Below are positions 46,607-58,232 of a stretch of DNA of 64,000 bases, in pieces. The stretch spans positions 62,001 through 126,000 of the forward strand of contig JACKQL020000119.1 of NCBI GenBank assembly GCA_018296165.2. The letters run 5' to 3'. The notes under the pieces were generated by a model. It was given only the letters and a program-made list of their open reading frames with translations. It was not told where the DNA came from and did not search any database. Origin of the DNA: Termitomyces sp. T153. Its lineage: Eukaryota > Basidiomycota > Agaricomycetes > Agaricales > Lyophyllaceae. How positions within the stretch are numbered: position 1 is the stretch's first letter; each line of letters begins with the position of its first letter. The translations under genes and the position numbers were made by a program.

Positions 46607-47000
46607 CTATTACCACTGGCTATATAATGAAAATGAACATCATGTGACTTTGACCTACTCTGACCAGGTATTGTTGTCCTTGAATCTTGCTCCCTGAGGC
46701 ATGTGATCTGGTCTGACTGGGTATCCTGCTATTACCACTGGCTATATAATGAAAATGAACATCATGTGACTTTGACCTACTCTGACCAGGTATTGTTGTT
46801 CTTGAATTTTGCTCCCTGAGGCATGTGATCTGGTCTGACTGGGTATCCTGCTATTACCACTAGCTATATAATGAAAATGAACATCATGTGACTTTGACCT
46901 ACTCTGACCAATTGTTGTCCTTGTATTTTGCCTCCTTATGCATGTGATTTGGTCTGACCAGGTATCCTTTTCTTGTCCTCAATTTTTGCTCCCTTCCAGC
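46607..47000 (+). repeat. 122-bp tandem repeat, about 3 units plus diverged copies
   Basis: Units start CTATTACCACTGGCTATATA at 46607, 46729 and 46851 (exact 122-bp spacing). A diverged unit starts near 47000 and weaker ones reach 47320. Each holds CATGTGACTTTGACCTACTC. No ORF is conserved across units. Confidence 0.9.
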
Positions 47001-47677
47001 TATTACCACCAGCTATATAATGAAAATGAACATCAGGCAACTTTGACCTACTCTGACTGGGTATCCTTGTCCTCAAACTTTGCTCTCTTAAGCACATGAT
47101 CTGGTCCGACTGGGTATTCTTTCCTTGTCTACTCCCTTTCACCTACTACCACTGGCTAATATTGTGAAATTGAACACTATGTGTGTCCTCAAGTTTTGCT
47201 CCCTTCCAACTATCACAACCAGTCAATATTGTGAAAATGAACACCATGTGACTTTGACCTACTCTGTCCTTAACCCTACCTCCCAGCTATGTTCTTTGGC
47301 TATTACTACCAGCTAATCAATGGAATTGCTTTTTTTCATTATTTTTTTCCTTCTTGTTCTGTTATTCTGTAATATTCTTTAATATTTCTGTTTTCTTTTT
47401 GTTTTTAATTGTAGTGTTCTATTTGGACTAGAGAACATGACAGATGATATATATTTTGTATTTTGTTCAGGACAGCTTTGCAATGTGTCTGTGTTCATGG
47501 CAACCAGTCAAATTTATGAAGGTAATTTCATAATGTGTTAACTTTCCATTATTTGAGATGAAATATATAACAAAAACACTGGGCTGGTTGATTAGTCAGC
47601 TGCTGCTACAGCAATGGATTGTGTAATCTGCTTGACAAAAACATGGTTGGTTGATTAGTCAGCTGCTGGTACAGCTA

Positions 47678-48051
47678 CTGTTGGTGACCCAGATATAATA
47701 CAAGATTTTGGATGACTTTGGCTTCCATCAATCTCTTACAGATTCCTTAGAAAATAAGAAACTTACATCTCTAGTATACAAAGTATGAGTGTACCAAGTT
47801 TTGCAGACCATGATGTAGAGTCCTAAAGCTTGGTAGGGTCACATACCCATCATGTTTCATTTCACAACCAAAACAACCCTTCGATTGGGCTGTCTCTGGC
47901 ATCCTTCCTCAATCAAGAAAAAATACAAAACTTGGCACACTCACACTTTGTATACTAGAGATGTAAGTTTCTTATTTTCTGAGGAATATGTAGCATATTG
48001 ATAGAAGCTGAAGTCATCCAAAATCTTGTTTCATATCTGGGTCACTGACAG
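47678..48051. mobile_element. MITE, 374 bp, long TIRs, TA target site
   Basis: Ends read CTGTTGGTGACCCAGATAT and, on the reverse strand, CTGTCAGTGACCCAGATAT. Inverted similarity extends about 130 bp inward on each side. It is flanked by TA (47676-47677, 48052-48053), as in Tc1/mariner-type MITEs. No ORF. It sits inside a repeated motif (GGTTGATTAGTCAGCTGC) that continues on both sides. Confidence 0.78.
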
Positions 48052-48390
48052 TAATTGGTTGGTTGATTAATCAGCTGCCACTACAGTGATGGATTGTGTA
48101 ATCTGGGTCAGCTGAAATTGCATGGTTAACCTCCATTCCTTTGGCCAGTCAATTGACAATTGTTGTCTGGCAGTATTGTTTTTTTCTGATGAATTCAGTA
48201 ATGTGCCTTTGTACTATTACATGTAGTCTTCTGACAAATTTACACAACATTAGTCATTTTTTTGGATGTCTTATTTTGTGAAAACATGTAAATATAACAG
48301 TTTATTACAAGGAAATCTGTATACAACTGTATTATGTATCATTTGTAGTCACATTATAATGTATATACATTGAATCTACTACAAACAGAT

Positions 48391-49226
48391 TGATGAGTTC
48401 TAGTAGACCTCAGACTTGCCGTGCACTGCACCGGCCCATTCTCGACAGTGCTGTACGATATCACATGGGAGCAAAAACCAAGGACAAAATTTGGTGGTTG
48501 AAGAGGGAGCAAAGCCTTGGCTACTTTGTAGACCTCGGAAATGTTGCCAATATCTGTGACTCACTAACACTGTACTTAACTGTCAGCAGGCAGAAAGATT
48601 TCCCCAGCCATCATCCAAGCTCGATCCCACTCAGTTGGGAAAGGACTATGGGGAACGTCAGGAGAAGGGTATAGCACCAGCGCTTTATCTATTGTCGCAT
48701 TCGACTAACGCCTCATATCGTTCCTGAGGAAATAATCTATTTGTTGTTGCGACACTTACCACCCCCTGCCATCTTGAAAAGACAAGTCGTCGTATATCGT
48801 CGTCTGTTACAAAGGAACTAGCGACATCCAGGCAGAGGGGGACAATAAACTCAGAAGTCAGCAAAAAATGGCTTTTTGGCCTGCTCCCCATGACTTCCAT
48901 CGGCGCTTTACACTTAGATTTCGACTTGTACCTCAGCCAAGACTGACTTGTTGTTGCAAATCCCAGTACATTAGACTTCTAGTCCGGGCCCTTAAACTTG
49001 GGTGCACTTTTGATCCTGAGTCAAATTGACTAACCTCCAGGAGTGACGAGTTTCCTTTCTCTGTTGGATGCTCTATGCTTGCTAGCAGGTTCTCATTACC
49101 TGCTACCTGGCACTCTAAAGGACTCTCAATTTCGGGTAGCTGTTTTCAACCACATTTTATCAAGAAACACTGTTATCACTGTCGCCACTACATACTAGAA
49201 ATGAACTCCGCAACCCCTAGATCTGG
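48391..49226. other. CpG-normal region, unassigned
   Basis: CpG content changes abruptly at about 48.4 kb. A 94-codon frame 48390-48674 (+) has no recognised domain. The rest, downstream of the hydrophobin gene, shows no gene. Confidence 0.4.
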
Positions 49227-49773
49227 TTATATCGGTAGACATTCCAGTTGGCTTAGAGGGAAGAGCAACCAAGAGTAATGATGCCACCCTTTTACAAGCC
49301 AATCGTCAGTGACTCACTCTCCTAGAGTCAAGTATACTTACAATGTTAGCTCCGGTGCAGCAAGCTTTTTGGGATCCGCTGATGAGTATATCAGCTAGTT
49401 TGTATAAATTCTATATCATACTGAGATTTTACCATTTATCTCCGATCATGGGAGAGCAATCCACTGCATAGATTGTAAGTTTTTATCTTATGACATCAGA
49501 GTTCGTTACTCACGACCAACGGTGGAAAGTATGGGTTCAAGAAGGCCGAGGGCTTCAGCCAACGCGGTGACATCAGGATCGCTTGGCTAGTAAAGAACGA
49601 TAAGAGCTACTTGAGCCACCGAACTTGTAGTCAGCGCTCACCTCGTTGATGCTGGCGCAGCACTGTATGACGCCATCACTACATTCGGAATGATGTTGGC
49701 CGTTGACGATAGCCACGGAAGCACAGAGAGCGAAGACGAAAGATAAGTAGACAGTGTTGATGCGACCAAACAT
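49227..49773 (-). CDS. class I hydrophobin
   Basis: Predicted 111-aa secreted hydrophobin, a small amphipathic protein that self-assembles at air-water and cell-wall interfaces. Five exons on the complement: 49642-49773, 49514-49586, 49433-49463, 49342-49378, 49227-49289. All four introns are GT-AG (50-55 bp) and in phase. The signal peptide is about residues 1-25 (LSFVFALCASVAIVNG). All eight Cys are present: SEC, IQCC, LDCSP, DKC (codon split by intron 3), KACC, LGCSS. Spacings are C-x6-CC-x31-C-x7-C-x5-CC-x12-C, close to class I rules. The C-terminus reads on in a shifted frame after the last Cys, giving LSQLECLPI with a ninth Cys, so the end may be altered from the ancestor. The paralogue at 8785 is a pseudogene. 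Confidence 0.85.
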
Positions 49774-49846
49774 CTTAGAAAGTGAAGTAGTTGAGGTGCT
49801 AAGCAGAACGGGGGGTTCAAGTGGAAAATATCAGTCTCTCTTCAGT

Positions 49847-49857
49847 CCTTTTATGCC
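49847..49857 (-). promoter_or_regulatory. TATA-like element of the hydrophobin gene
   Basis: GGCATAAAAGG on the minus strand, about 75-85 bp before the ATG. The same place in copy 1 reads GGCATCAAAGG. Confidence 0.4.
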
Positions 49858-49860
49858 TTT

Positions 49861-52554
49861 AAGGCAAGCCGTAAGTCCCGATTTCGCTCAGTCATTCAGC
49901 CCGATTTGACGTGCTAGGCTCGTCCGTCTTTCCACCACCATACGCTATGAGTATTCTCGGCATCAATGACAGATAGAGTGTGAGGTTATCTCGCTGACGA
50001 TTCGGGTACTTGCTGACACTTCTCAAGATTTCCGATCTTGTGTCTCTTCATGTGTAAGGGTCATCTTCATCCCTTGTATTATTTGTCAATGATCATCCGG
50101 ACATACATTTGATTTTGACCTCTGTGTCATGAATGCCGGATACGATGTCTTTACTTTCTTTGTACTGGCGAGATACATGAGATTCACCTGAACTTGTTTC
50201 ATGTAGAACCAGCATCCTGGATCTGTAGTACTTATGCCATGCCATAACCGATTTTTTTTCCCGTCAGGTCCCGATTATTGGCCAGTATCTGTTGAGAATC
50301 ACAAGTCCCGTACACAAGCCAACATAGAGATAGTTCTATATATCTGTGCCACTAACGACATGGTGACCCTCGAATAATGCATATTCGACACAAGTCTTAA
50401 ATGACATCAACACCACAAACAGCCACTGTGACAGTTTTCTAGTTGGCTGTCGCCGATCGCCGATGCGTATCAGTGGCGCAATATGTAAATGCTGCCAGTT
50501 GCTAATTCATGGGCAGCGCGTGGAGTGTGCTATTATGCGTGGGGTGTGGGTGACATGCGCAGGGTCTGGTGGCATGCGTGAAGCGTGGGACACCTGAGTT
50601 GTTTATTGAAGCTAAAGCTTCTCGAAGCTTCGATCAGATGCCAGAACTTTCGAACAAGGTTCTGTTGGATATTATTTGTAGCGATTGGTTTGTACCCTTG
50701 TGCCGTTACAATTATGCAAATCCCAAACTAAGTACTCCTCTCCATGTTCTGAGTCAAATGATTTCCGTGAATTCCTACAAAAGCTTCCGTAACAGTTTCA
50801 ATCATAAAGATGTTCCCTGTTACAGATGCCGCGTACAATTTCGAGGGTCCCTTCATGACATACGGCCTCCAAAAACTTTTTTCGAGTGTCAATGCCGATG
50901 AGAATTGCAGTTGATAAAAACGATAATGTTCCTCGATAATTGAACAAGGAATGATTGGCTGTGATGATCTATGAAGCTTTTTACTGCACTGATTTCCTTC
51001 GGGCCGCAATACAGCCCCCAGTTCTACTTCAACATACATGATTTCAGCCATACTCCTTTGTCTAGGCTGATCATGATTAGTGAAGGCACCAAGACAGTGG
51101 ACATGATTTGATGTGAGATCAGAGAATATTATTTGTCAGTTCGTGTCCTTGACCAGTAGCGCTGCTCACCTCATGATACTTTGTATGCTGAGGACAAGCT
51201 GTCCGAGGCTAAAAAAGCTTTGTGTCTATGGGCTTTCTTCGAGTTTGCTGTTTGAATTGCTGTTCAGTCCTTGATGTATCAATGTCAATGAGTGGGTGAT
51301 TGAGAGCAGTAAGGCACTGACTGTTTAAAGCCGTTTTCATATTGTTACAGCTATTTTCATAACGTTAAGCCCCTCAACTTCTGGTTTAGTTGTTTGTTCA
51401 GTGATCCCTACAACCTTATTTAATGATTGCACATCACGAAAACAAGCGGCAAGCCACTGAACAAGAGAAAGTATTCACCCACTTCCTTGTAATGTCACGA
51501 CACTTCAAAGCCCAATGTATTAAACTGGGGAGACACATCACCCGATGTTTTTTGAAGCGTCTTGAAACTTCGAAGCTCCGATAATTGTTTTTTCCCCTCA
51601 TTTAACTTGCCAGAACTGCTGTATGAAGTGAGTGACATTAGATATTACTTCCAGGATACTCGCAGTCACTTCAAAGTCATTGAACATCCAGGTTGGGCTT
51701 CAACTCTAGAGGAAGAAGGTAAGTAATAACTGTGCTAATTTTACACGAGTAGCTAAGCAACTCTTCGGCAAGCCCGGCGGCCATCGTGGATATAAGCCTC
51801 AAGCGACCTAACGTTATGAAAATAAGCACTTACGGAACCGCGCAAGTGCGGAACTTTGGGAAACGTGCTTTTACGTCGCGGTCCCGAGTGTGTAATAGCT
51901 GTGTAGTGAGGTAAAAGGGCATAAACTCTGCTGATCTGCTGGAAATCATATGTTCATGATTATGGCTGCCACCAATCTTGTAAAGCAATCTAAGCTAACG
52001 ATTATGGTAGGCACATAAGATGATAAGAAGAATCATGATCGGCACGAGATGGCTTCGTCAAGGGACTTCACCATGATTATGCCGTGTGTGAGCCGACTCG
52101 AAACCGATTACACGACAAAGCCAAATTTTCTGCATGGCATTCAGTATTACTAATGCTACTCGCAAACAATCCGAATTTGAATCTGTTATCTGAACATGTA
52201 CTTAAGATGATCAGGACATAACGTATATGAGCTGAGGATTTCTCATCCGTAAGCTGACAAAAGTGTCATATCCACCAAGTGGGAATTGCCACCAACACAA
52301 GCGAGACCCTTTCCTGCTGCCCGTTCTTGCGCCATTAAGGGAGTAAGGTACCTTGAAAGGTCATTCACAAGGTCTCCCTTGAGAATGCACCTTTATTATA
52401 TCCACCACCTTGATTAGATTGGTAACTTTGCTGCACGATCCACACAGACCCCATCGATCACGCATCCAGTACATCGATTCATTTCCTTGGGATCGTACAA
52501 AAGGGCAATACGTACTCTTTCATAACTCGAGATTCCTGTTCGGTCGTGACTGGA
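49861..52554. other. spacer of duplication copy 2
   Basis: Counterpart of 5952-8700. The frame 50728-51051 (-, MAEIMYVEVELGAVLRPEGN) is the homologue of 7505-7780; coding status unclear. No other gene seen. Confidence 0.45.
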
Positions 52555-53667
52555 TCAAGGTGGAGTAATAGGGAACCATTTGCTGAAGATATTGTCCGGG
52601 TCATAGCGTTTCTTGATTTTCTGAAGTCTAGGATAGTTGTCCGCGAAAATTGCCTTCGCCTTGTCAGACATGGGATCTGCTCCGCACATGTATAACGGGA
52701 CATTCTCCAGGATCGAATCGCGAGCTTATCGTAGTTGCTGTAACCCAAGATCTGTGTCGGCGACACTCCTTGCTGTCTGTCAACAATGAATTTGGCGAGT
52801 TCATGCTCCACATTCTCCCGCGCTCCGAATTTTCTTCCGTGTTCTCTGTCCAGTTCATAAGCACCAGCACACTGAACATCGGATCTCGCCGAAATACAAT
52901 ACTGTTTGATGATACAGCATTGATTTTGGCGAGGGGAAAGTACTCAAAAAGAATGTTAGCCTTGAATTCAGGCACAGAGACATTCTGTACGTGATCAAAA
53001 GCTTTAGTGATCGATTCAAAGTCTGGTTTGCGTTGGGCAATCCCTTTCATATACATCCCTTGCCCGTGGAATTGCTTTTAGCTCTGGAGATAGAATTATT
53101 TCATGATTGAACGAGATCATATCAATTCGCTATACTTTACCTGTAACGTGTCGAGCTCTTCGTATGGATTTTCCTTAGTGAAATCGGCAACAGGACCTGA
53201 AGGAGATTCAAATAAGAGTCTGCAGCATTCAGGTACGGTTATACATACCAAGGTCGAAGAAAGCTTTGGAATTTTCACGTCCTTCAGCCACGATAACACG
53301 TAAAATAGCTCAACAACACAGCTTGGGAAGTTACTTGCCTTGCCATCGGGCCCCGTCGTCAATACCTGCATCATCGCTTCCTTCTCTCCAGTTCTTTCCG
53401 ACCATTTCTGGGTGACATTGACAAGTTTCTCCAGCATAGGTGGTGGGAACACAAGCATGCCAGCGTAGACCTTTTCCCTTTGCGGGTGAAGCCTAAGCAC
53501 GAACTCTGTCACTATTTCAAAATCACATCGACCACCTCGAATTCCAAAGGAACGATCCGGATTCTCAGTGTCACTGGTAGTCAGGATGGACCCATCAGCG
53601 GTGACGACAGTGGCCTGTTGGAGTCAAAGTCGAAATCCTCTTGCGATCACGGATTAGGGAGTCATAC
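52555..53667 (-). pseudogene. FAD-linked oxidase pseudogene, copy 2
   Basis: Homologous to exons 4-8 of the oxidase at 4198-5951; exons 1-3, with the FAD-attachment His, are missing. Lesions: RGGGC reads RGGRC; the segment after the GC-donor site has lost the acceptor and the VVLFFNGSEAEG region; a TAA follows exon 6; a frameshift lies in the MEHELAKF region; and about 20 bp before MSDKAKA are deleted. The right-arm copy has the same lesions, so they predate the palindrome. Confidence 0.9.
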
Positions 53668-53727
53668 CTGGTGATTACGAACAGTAAGTTTGATGCCGTC
53701 AATTGATCAGATCAACCGATCAAACTT

Positions 53728-54073
53728 TGTTGGAGGCTTAGTTACCAGAAGCTCATGTAGACTGTAAATAATAGTATATAATTTTATATGATTTATGCAT
53801 TAGTTTGAGACGTTGCATTATTGAAAGTGTTTAATAGTATTATTGACTAAAACCCAAAACAACTAGGAACTCGTTGTTGCAGCTATTTGCGCACAGGGGA
53901 CAGACTGAGGCCGAAGGACTAGAGGACTGCTCAATAGGGAGTACGACGACTGGATGTCTGTGGTGTAAAGACAAAGACCACGGAATCCAGGGTACAAAAA
54001 TTGAGCTACTCTATCACGTGAGGGTGAATGAACTTATCGGTGAGATGTGGCACTCTCTCATATAACTGCAACA
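53728..54073 (-). mobile_element. copia element E LTR, left copy
   Basis: 346 bp with TGTTG/CAACA ends, preceded by the purine tract GGTGGGAG. It is separated from the oxidase intron homology by about 57 bp holding an imperfect hairpin (AAGTTTGAT ... ATCAAACTT). Identical to 62345-62690 on the other arm. Confidence 0.72.
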
Positions 54074-54100
54074 CTCCCACCTGTTAGAGTGCCTACAACG

Positions 54101-54345
54101 TCACTGGAGTTCATCCCTTGAAAATTCCCCAACTATGCCCATTTTCCTCTGAAGTTTGTTGATGACATTGCATGCAAGAGTTTTAGTGAGCAGGTCTGCA
54201 ACCATGTCCTTATAGGCGATGTAAATGGGCTTGATCTTTCTGTTGGTGATGGCTTGACAAAGCCAGAACCAGTGCTGATCAAGATGCTTGAGGCAGTCCA
54301 TATGTTCTGGCTGCTTTGAGACAGATATAGTGGACTGGTTGTCGA
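54101..54345 (-). pseudogene. copia-E RNase H tail, left copy
   Basis: Reads IDNQSTISVSKQPEHMDCLK, then HLDQHWFWLCQAI and MVADLLTKTLACNV, the usual copia RNase H end, stopping at 54101. It is fused upstream to family A RT sequence at GYNNVC. Confidence 0.85.
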
Positions 54346-55659
54346 TACACACATTGTTGTAGCCCCACTGGATATCCAGTTTAGTGTAGTATTGTGCACC
54401 CCAAAGGTTGTTGATGAGCTTGGAGATGGGAGGGAGGGGGTAGCAGTTCTTCACTATCATGGCATTGAGAACCCAATAATCCTGGACCAATTGGAGTGAG
54501 CCATCCTTCTTCTTAATGAAGAAGACAGGAGAAGCCATCAGAGACTTGGAAGAGCAAATGCAAATGTCCTGCCTACCCAAGCTGGTAATGACAAAAACAG
54601 CATGTTCTGCATGATTCCAATAATGGAGGACAAGGTCAACTATAGAGCTGATAGTGCCTGCTTTGTTGGGTGTTCTGTTCTGTTGATGTTGTAGAATGGA
54701 ATGGGCTTGGGGAGGGGCTGCATGGTCAGGCCATGGTGTTTGACAAACTCTGAGTCCAAAAACAGTCCTGTTGCTCTGCTATCCAAAGGAGCAGTGACTC
54801 CACAGGTTTGCTGGGTGTCTGTGGTCTCTATCTCCACATCAAGGCACAGGGAGTTGGCAGACTGGCTGGAAGCCATTATGTACTGTTGGGGCATTTGGTG
54901 CAGACCCTAGGAGGTGTTGGGGAGCTTGGCTAGGGCTCCAGAGTTGGTATTTGTATGTCTGGAGGGGAACATTGGAGTCCTTCTGTCTCAGAATGAAGAG
55001 CATTGGAAAGGGCAATCTCATTTTCTATTGACAGACATGAGAACCTGTTACCACTCAGCAACAGAGGCATACACCTCATCCATTGCTCAACTAAAAATCC
55101 TCCTCTAGCTCCAGGGGTGACGTGCACATGCTGATCTCCTCTGGGGTCAACTCTGGTGTTAGCTCATCTGGTGACAGAGCTCTGGCAGCATCCTTTGCAG
55201 CCAGCAGCCGCAGGAGGAGTTCCTCCTGTTCTGCTGTGAAGAGGTAAGGTACCTCCAGAACCAAGGGGCAGTGTCATGCAAAGTGCTCAGGCTTCTGGCA
55301 TCTCTGGCACAGTAGTGGCACAGCACAGAGCTGCCTGGCTGTGTACATGTCCATAGGAATACCTGGTGGCAGGGGTCATGTTACAGGGATGGCAGGAGTA
55401 GGGGCTGGCATGGAACAAGCAGGTGCATGGTGGCAGAAACTGGTGACTAGAGCTGGGCACAACATGGAATGTGGGTGGCAGAGCTCTCTCTGGATCTCCA
55501 TGAGTTGTTACTGATCCTGAGCCACCTTATACCATAAAACAATCTTTTCATCATCTAGGCAGCCCTCCACAAGTAGCGTCAAGGCCACAGTCTTAGTGGG
55601 GTCTAGCAGGAAGAACTCCACATGGAAGTCCTTCTTGAAGTTAGCCCAGTATGGAAAAC
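54346..55659 (-). pseudogene. family A gag-protease-RT fragment, left arm
   Basis: Contains the protease start, the protease-RT deletion junction and the RT N-terminal part up to GYNNVC, plus the C-terminal Gag. Near-identical to 44 kb and to the right arm. It continues beyond the LTR-B piece at 56013-56207. No LTR of family A borders it on this side. Confidence 0.82.
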
Positions 55660-56012
55660 TGTCATGACCCTTTCCCTGGACCTCTGCACACCATTCTCAA
55701 CTTGCCCACTTCCCTGGAGTTCCCCCTGATGCCCCGCCAACTTTCCCCCACCCTCCATGCCTATTCTGGCTAACTCCGACGGCCCCCTGGATAACTCCGA
55801 TGTCTTCTCCACAGCCGCCGACGCCTTTCCTGGATTTCCTGAACCCTGAGAACCACCTCCGCTGTTCCTGACCCTCATCAACATGTCATTAAGTCAGCAC
55901 CCTGGTTCCTCCAACTCACTCCAGAGTATCACGACAACCTCGGGATGGCCCGCGTTCCCAAGTGATCCCATCAACATATCAACGTGGCCTGCCCCTTGAT
56001 CACAACCGACAC
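55660..56012 (+). mobile_element. LTR-B fragment, CpG-rich, internally deleted
   Basis: First 353 bp of the LTR whose complete copy is 59640-60758. The break at 56012 joins directly to Gag sequence that lies on the far side of the complete LTR in the right arm, sharing an AC-rich junction (ACAC). The 5-bp duplication AAAAC (55655-55659) remains on one side. Confidence 0.85.
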
Positions 56013-56207
56013 ACCTCTGGAGCAACAGAAAACTTGTAACACATAGGTGGAGGCACATCCAGTCTTCATGTACAACAGTACTCATGCTATTTTCAATGCA
56101 TTAGAGTTGAAGATGTTTCTACTGAGGTGGATGTAGGTGAGGCAGGATTGAAAGAAGCATTCCCTGCTAGAACAGGCACCATTGTATGCATCTGGTAGTG
56201 GAGAGCT
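56013..56207 (-). pseudogene. family A Gag fragment, inner left
   Basis: Reverse complement of about 59433-59627, nearly identical. It ends at a junction with copia-E at the sequence GACAACCAG. Confidence 0.8.
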
Positions 56208-58232
56208 GGTTGTCAATGTTTAGTATCATTGGCATTGATTGAGGTGAACTGATGTCCACAAGAAAATTGCATAGCCAGCAAAGCTCTCTGCCAGTTTTTC
56301 TGGCTGCTACAAACTTGGCTTCAGTAGTCAAAAGTGCCACAATGGTCTGGAGTTTAGACATCCAGCTTACAGTGCCACCAGCAACTATGAGGATGGAGCC
56401 AGTTGTGGAGTGGCCATTGTCTGGGTTTCTGCTATGATCAGCATCAGTGAATGCAGCAAAGGGGGATGGGAGAGACAATATGGCACCTGCTGAGTACTCT
56501 ATTTTATAATCCAAAGTGCCACAAATGTATTGCATGAGATGTTTTGTGGCCCTCCACTGCTTAGGACCAGGGCACATGTTGATGCAGCACTGAACACTAA
56601 CAGCATGAGCAATGTTGGGATGTGTGCACATCGCAAGGTAAAGTAGTGCCCCAGTAGCTTGTATGTATGGTATAGATTCCATTTCCTTCATCTCCTCAGG
56701 GCTTTGGGGGGAGTCTGCTTTGGAGAGACAGACACTGGGCTCAAGTGGTGTTGCCACAGCTTTTCAGTCTAACATGTTGAAGTGAGAGAGGACTTCAAGG
56801 GCATATGCCCTCTGACTGATCCAGAGCCTCCATGTAGGACAATCCCAAGTGACAACAATGCTAAGTAAGCCAGTAGTGGGACCCAGATGGTGTAGCAAGA
56901 AATACTTTTGAAGCTCTGAGATAACCTTGAGGATTGCTGATCATGACTTAGAAGCCAGGGTCATGTCATCAATGTGGACAGGTATGATGATGCGCACTCC
57001 ATCTCAAAGATAGATGTAGGCACAGAGATCAGAGGTGATTTGTGCAAATCCAAGCCTTACCAAGACTTCATGCATGCACTTATTCCATAGGTTAGCACCT
57101 TGTTTCAGCCCGTAAATACCCCTTTCCAACTTAGTACAGGCATTGCCATTGCTAGGCTTACATTGGACATCAGGGGGACCTGTTCAGGGAACTCTTCTGC
57201 GAACTTCATGTAGAGCTCTGCATCTACAATTCCATGCAGAAATGCAGAGGAAATGTCAACTGACTCAAGGTGCATGTCCTCAATGGCAGCAAGTGCAAGT
57301 ATGGTGTGGACTGTGGCCCAATGTGCTGTTGGAGCAAATGTTTTGTCACAATTGACACCAGGGCACTGACTAAAGCCTTGTGTGACAACATGGGCCTTGA
57401 AGCATTCTATGGCACCATCAGGTAGGTGCTTGACTTTGAATACCCACTGAGAACCAATGGCATGGCAACCTGGAGGTAAGTAAACTGCCTGCCATGTACC
57501 ATTACTGTGCAGAGAATTCATCTCCTTGCACATAGCTCTATGCCATTGCACTGTGTTCTCACCTACCATGGTCCCCTTGTAGGATTAAGGATTGGTGTCA
57601 TGGGCACTGACTTTACATGCACTTACAATGTTGGCACAGATTGTGCCAAAACTGCTGAAGTCAATGCCATACCCCACAAAGGCATGCCCTGCAAGAAGTA
57701 GGGCTTCATCTGACTCAATGTTCAAAGCAAGGTATCTCTTGCTTGCTGTGTTGGTCAACATCCCCAATGTTGACATCCCATAAAAGCTGCTCCAGGGGCT
57801 GCTTAGTGTATGGTGAAGGTGGAGGAGGTGGATGGGGTTCACGCACTAGCAGTGACTCTTGGTTGGCTTGTTAGTGCACCACATCATAGTAACTAGCATT
57901 AGGGTTGCAGTTGGGCACCCATATGTGCTGGCTGGGTTTTTGGGGAGGTGGCAATGGTATAGGCTGGCAAGGCACTGGTGGTGTGGGAGGCAAGTCCTCA
58001 CATTCAGCTCCCACCAATTTGCCATCTTTGTTGTCACTGCCAATGGGGGTGAGGGGGGTATTGTCAAAGATGGGGTCAATATTTTGTTCCACCAAGGGCT
58101 GTGTTGGAGCAAGTGGGATGGTGTCTTAAACAACTTCCTCATATTTGAGACTGTCAAAGGCAGTGAGCAGTGGTGGCAGCAGAATGTTGGAGGAGGAGAG
58201 TTCAAGGAAACTAGTTTTGTTAAATACAATGT
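56208..58232 (-). pseudogene. copia-E polymerase region
   Basis: Minus-strand copia remnants. 57846-58256: Pro-rich linker before RT. 57105-57569: RT start (WHRAMCKEMNSLHSNGTW, IGSQWVFKVK, FAPTAHWATVHTILALAA, ESVDISSAFLHGI). 56757-56208: RT end and RNase H (ATGALLYLAMCTHPNIAHAV, FTDADHSRNPDNGHSTTGS, WMSKLQTIVALLTTEAKFVA) ending MPMILNIDNQ. The tail of the same gene is at 54101-54345, past an inserted Ty3 fragment. Stops are frequent and CpG scarce. Confidence 0.88.

Larger units (their letters stand above)
46203..48390. other. CpG-poor, repeat-rich region
   Basis: Contains paired direct repeats (CCTATACAGCACA at about 46240 and 46303; CAGTCTTTGTGCAAT at about 46268 and 46388), a 26-bp palindrome, a 122-bp tandem array and a MITE (separate entries). 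No gene seen. Confidence 0.6.
49237..53667 (-). repeat. segmental duplication, copy 2 (inverted)
   Basis: Reverse-complement homologue of 4777-9294, in the same order: hydrophobin, spacer, oxidase from intron 3 onward. It is bounded on the right by a copia LTR remnant inside the oxidase intron. CpG is retained throughout. Its right part (from 52418) is also the left arm of the large palindrome. Confidence 0.88.
52418..56012 (-). repeat. left arm of large inverted repeat
   Basis: Pairs with 60406-64000 with no indels (positions sum to 116418). I found four substitutions. It contains copy 2 of the broken oxidase, a copia LTR and tail, Ty3 family A fragments and 353 bp of an LTR-B. The outer limit is set by the window end, so the true arm may be longer. 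Confidence 0.92.

Noticed and set aside
54640..55127. Identical small ORFs at 44, 54 and 61 kb as a conserved gene family
   Set aside because: They are pieces of family A Gag/protease remnants and their antisense frames, conserved because the DNA copies are recent.
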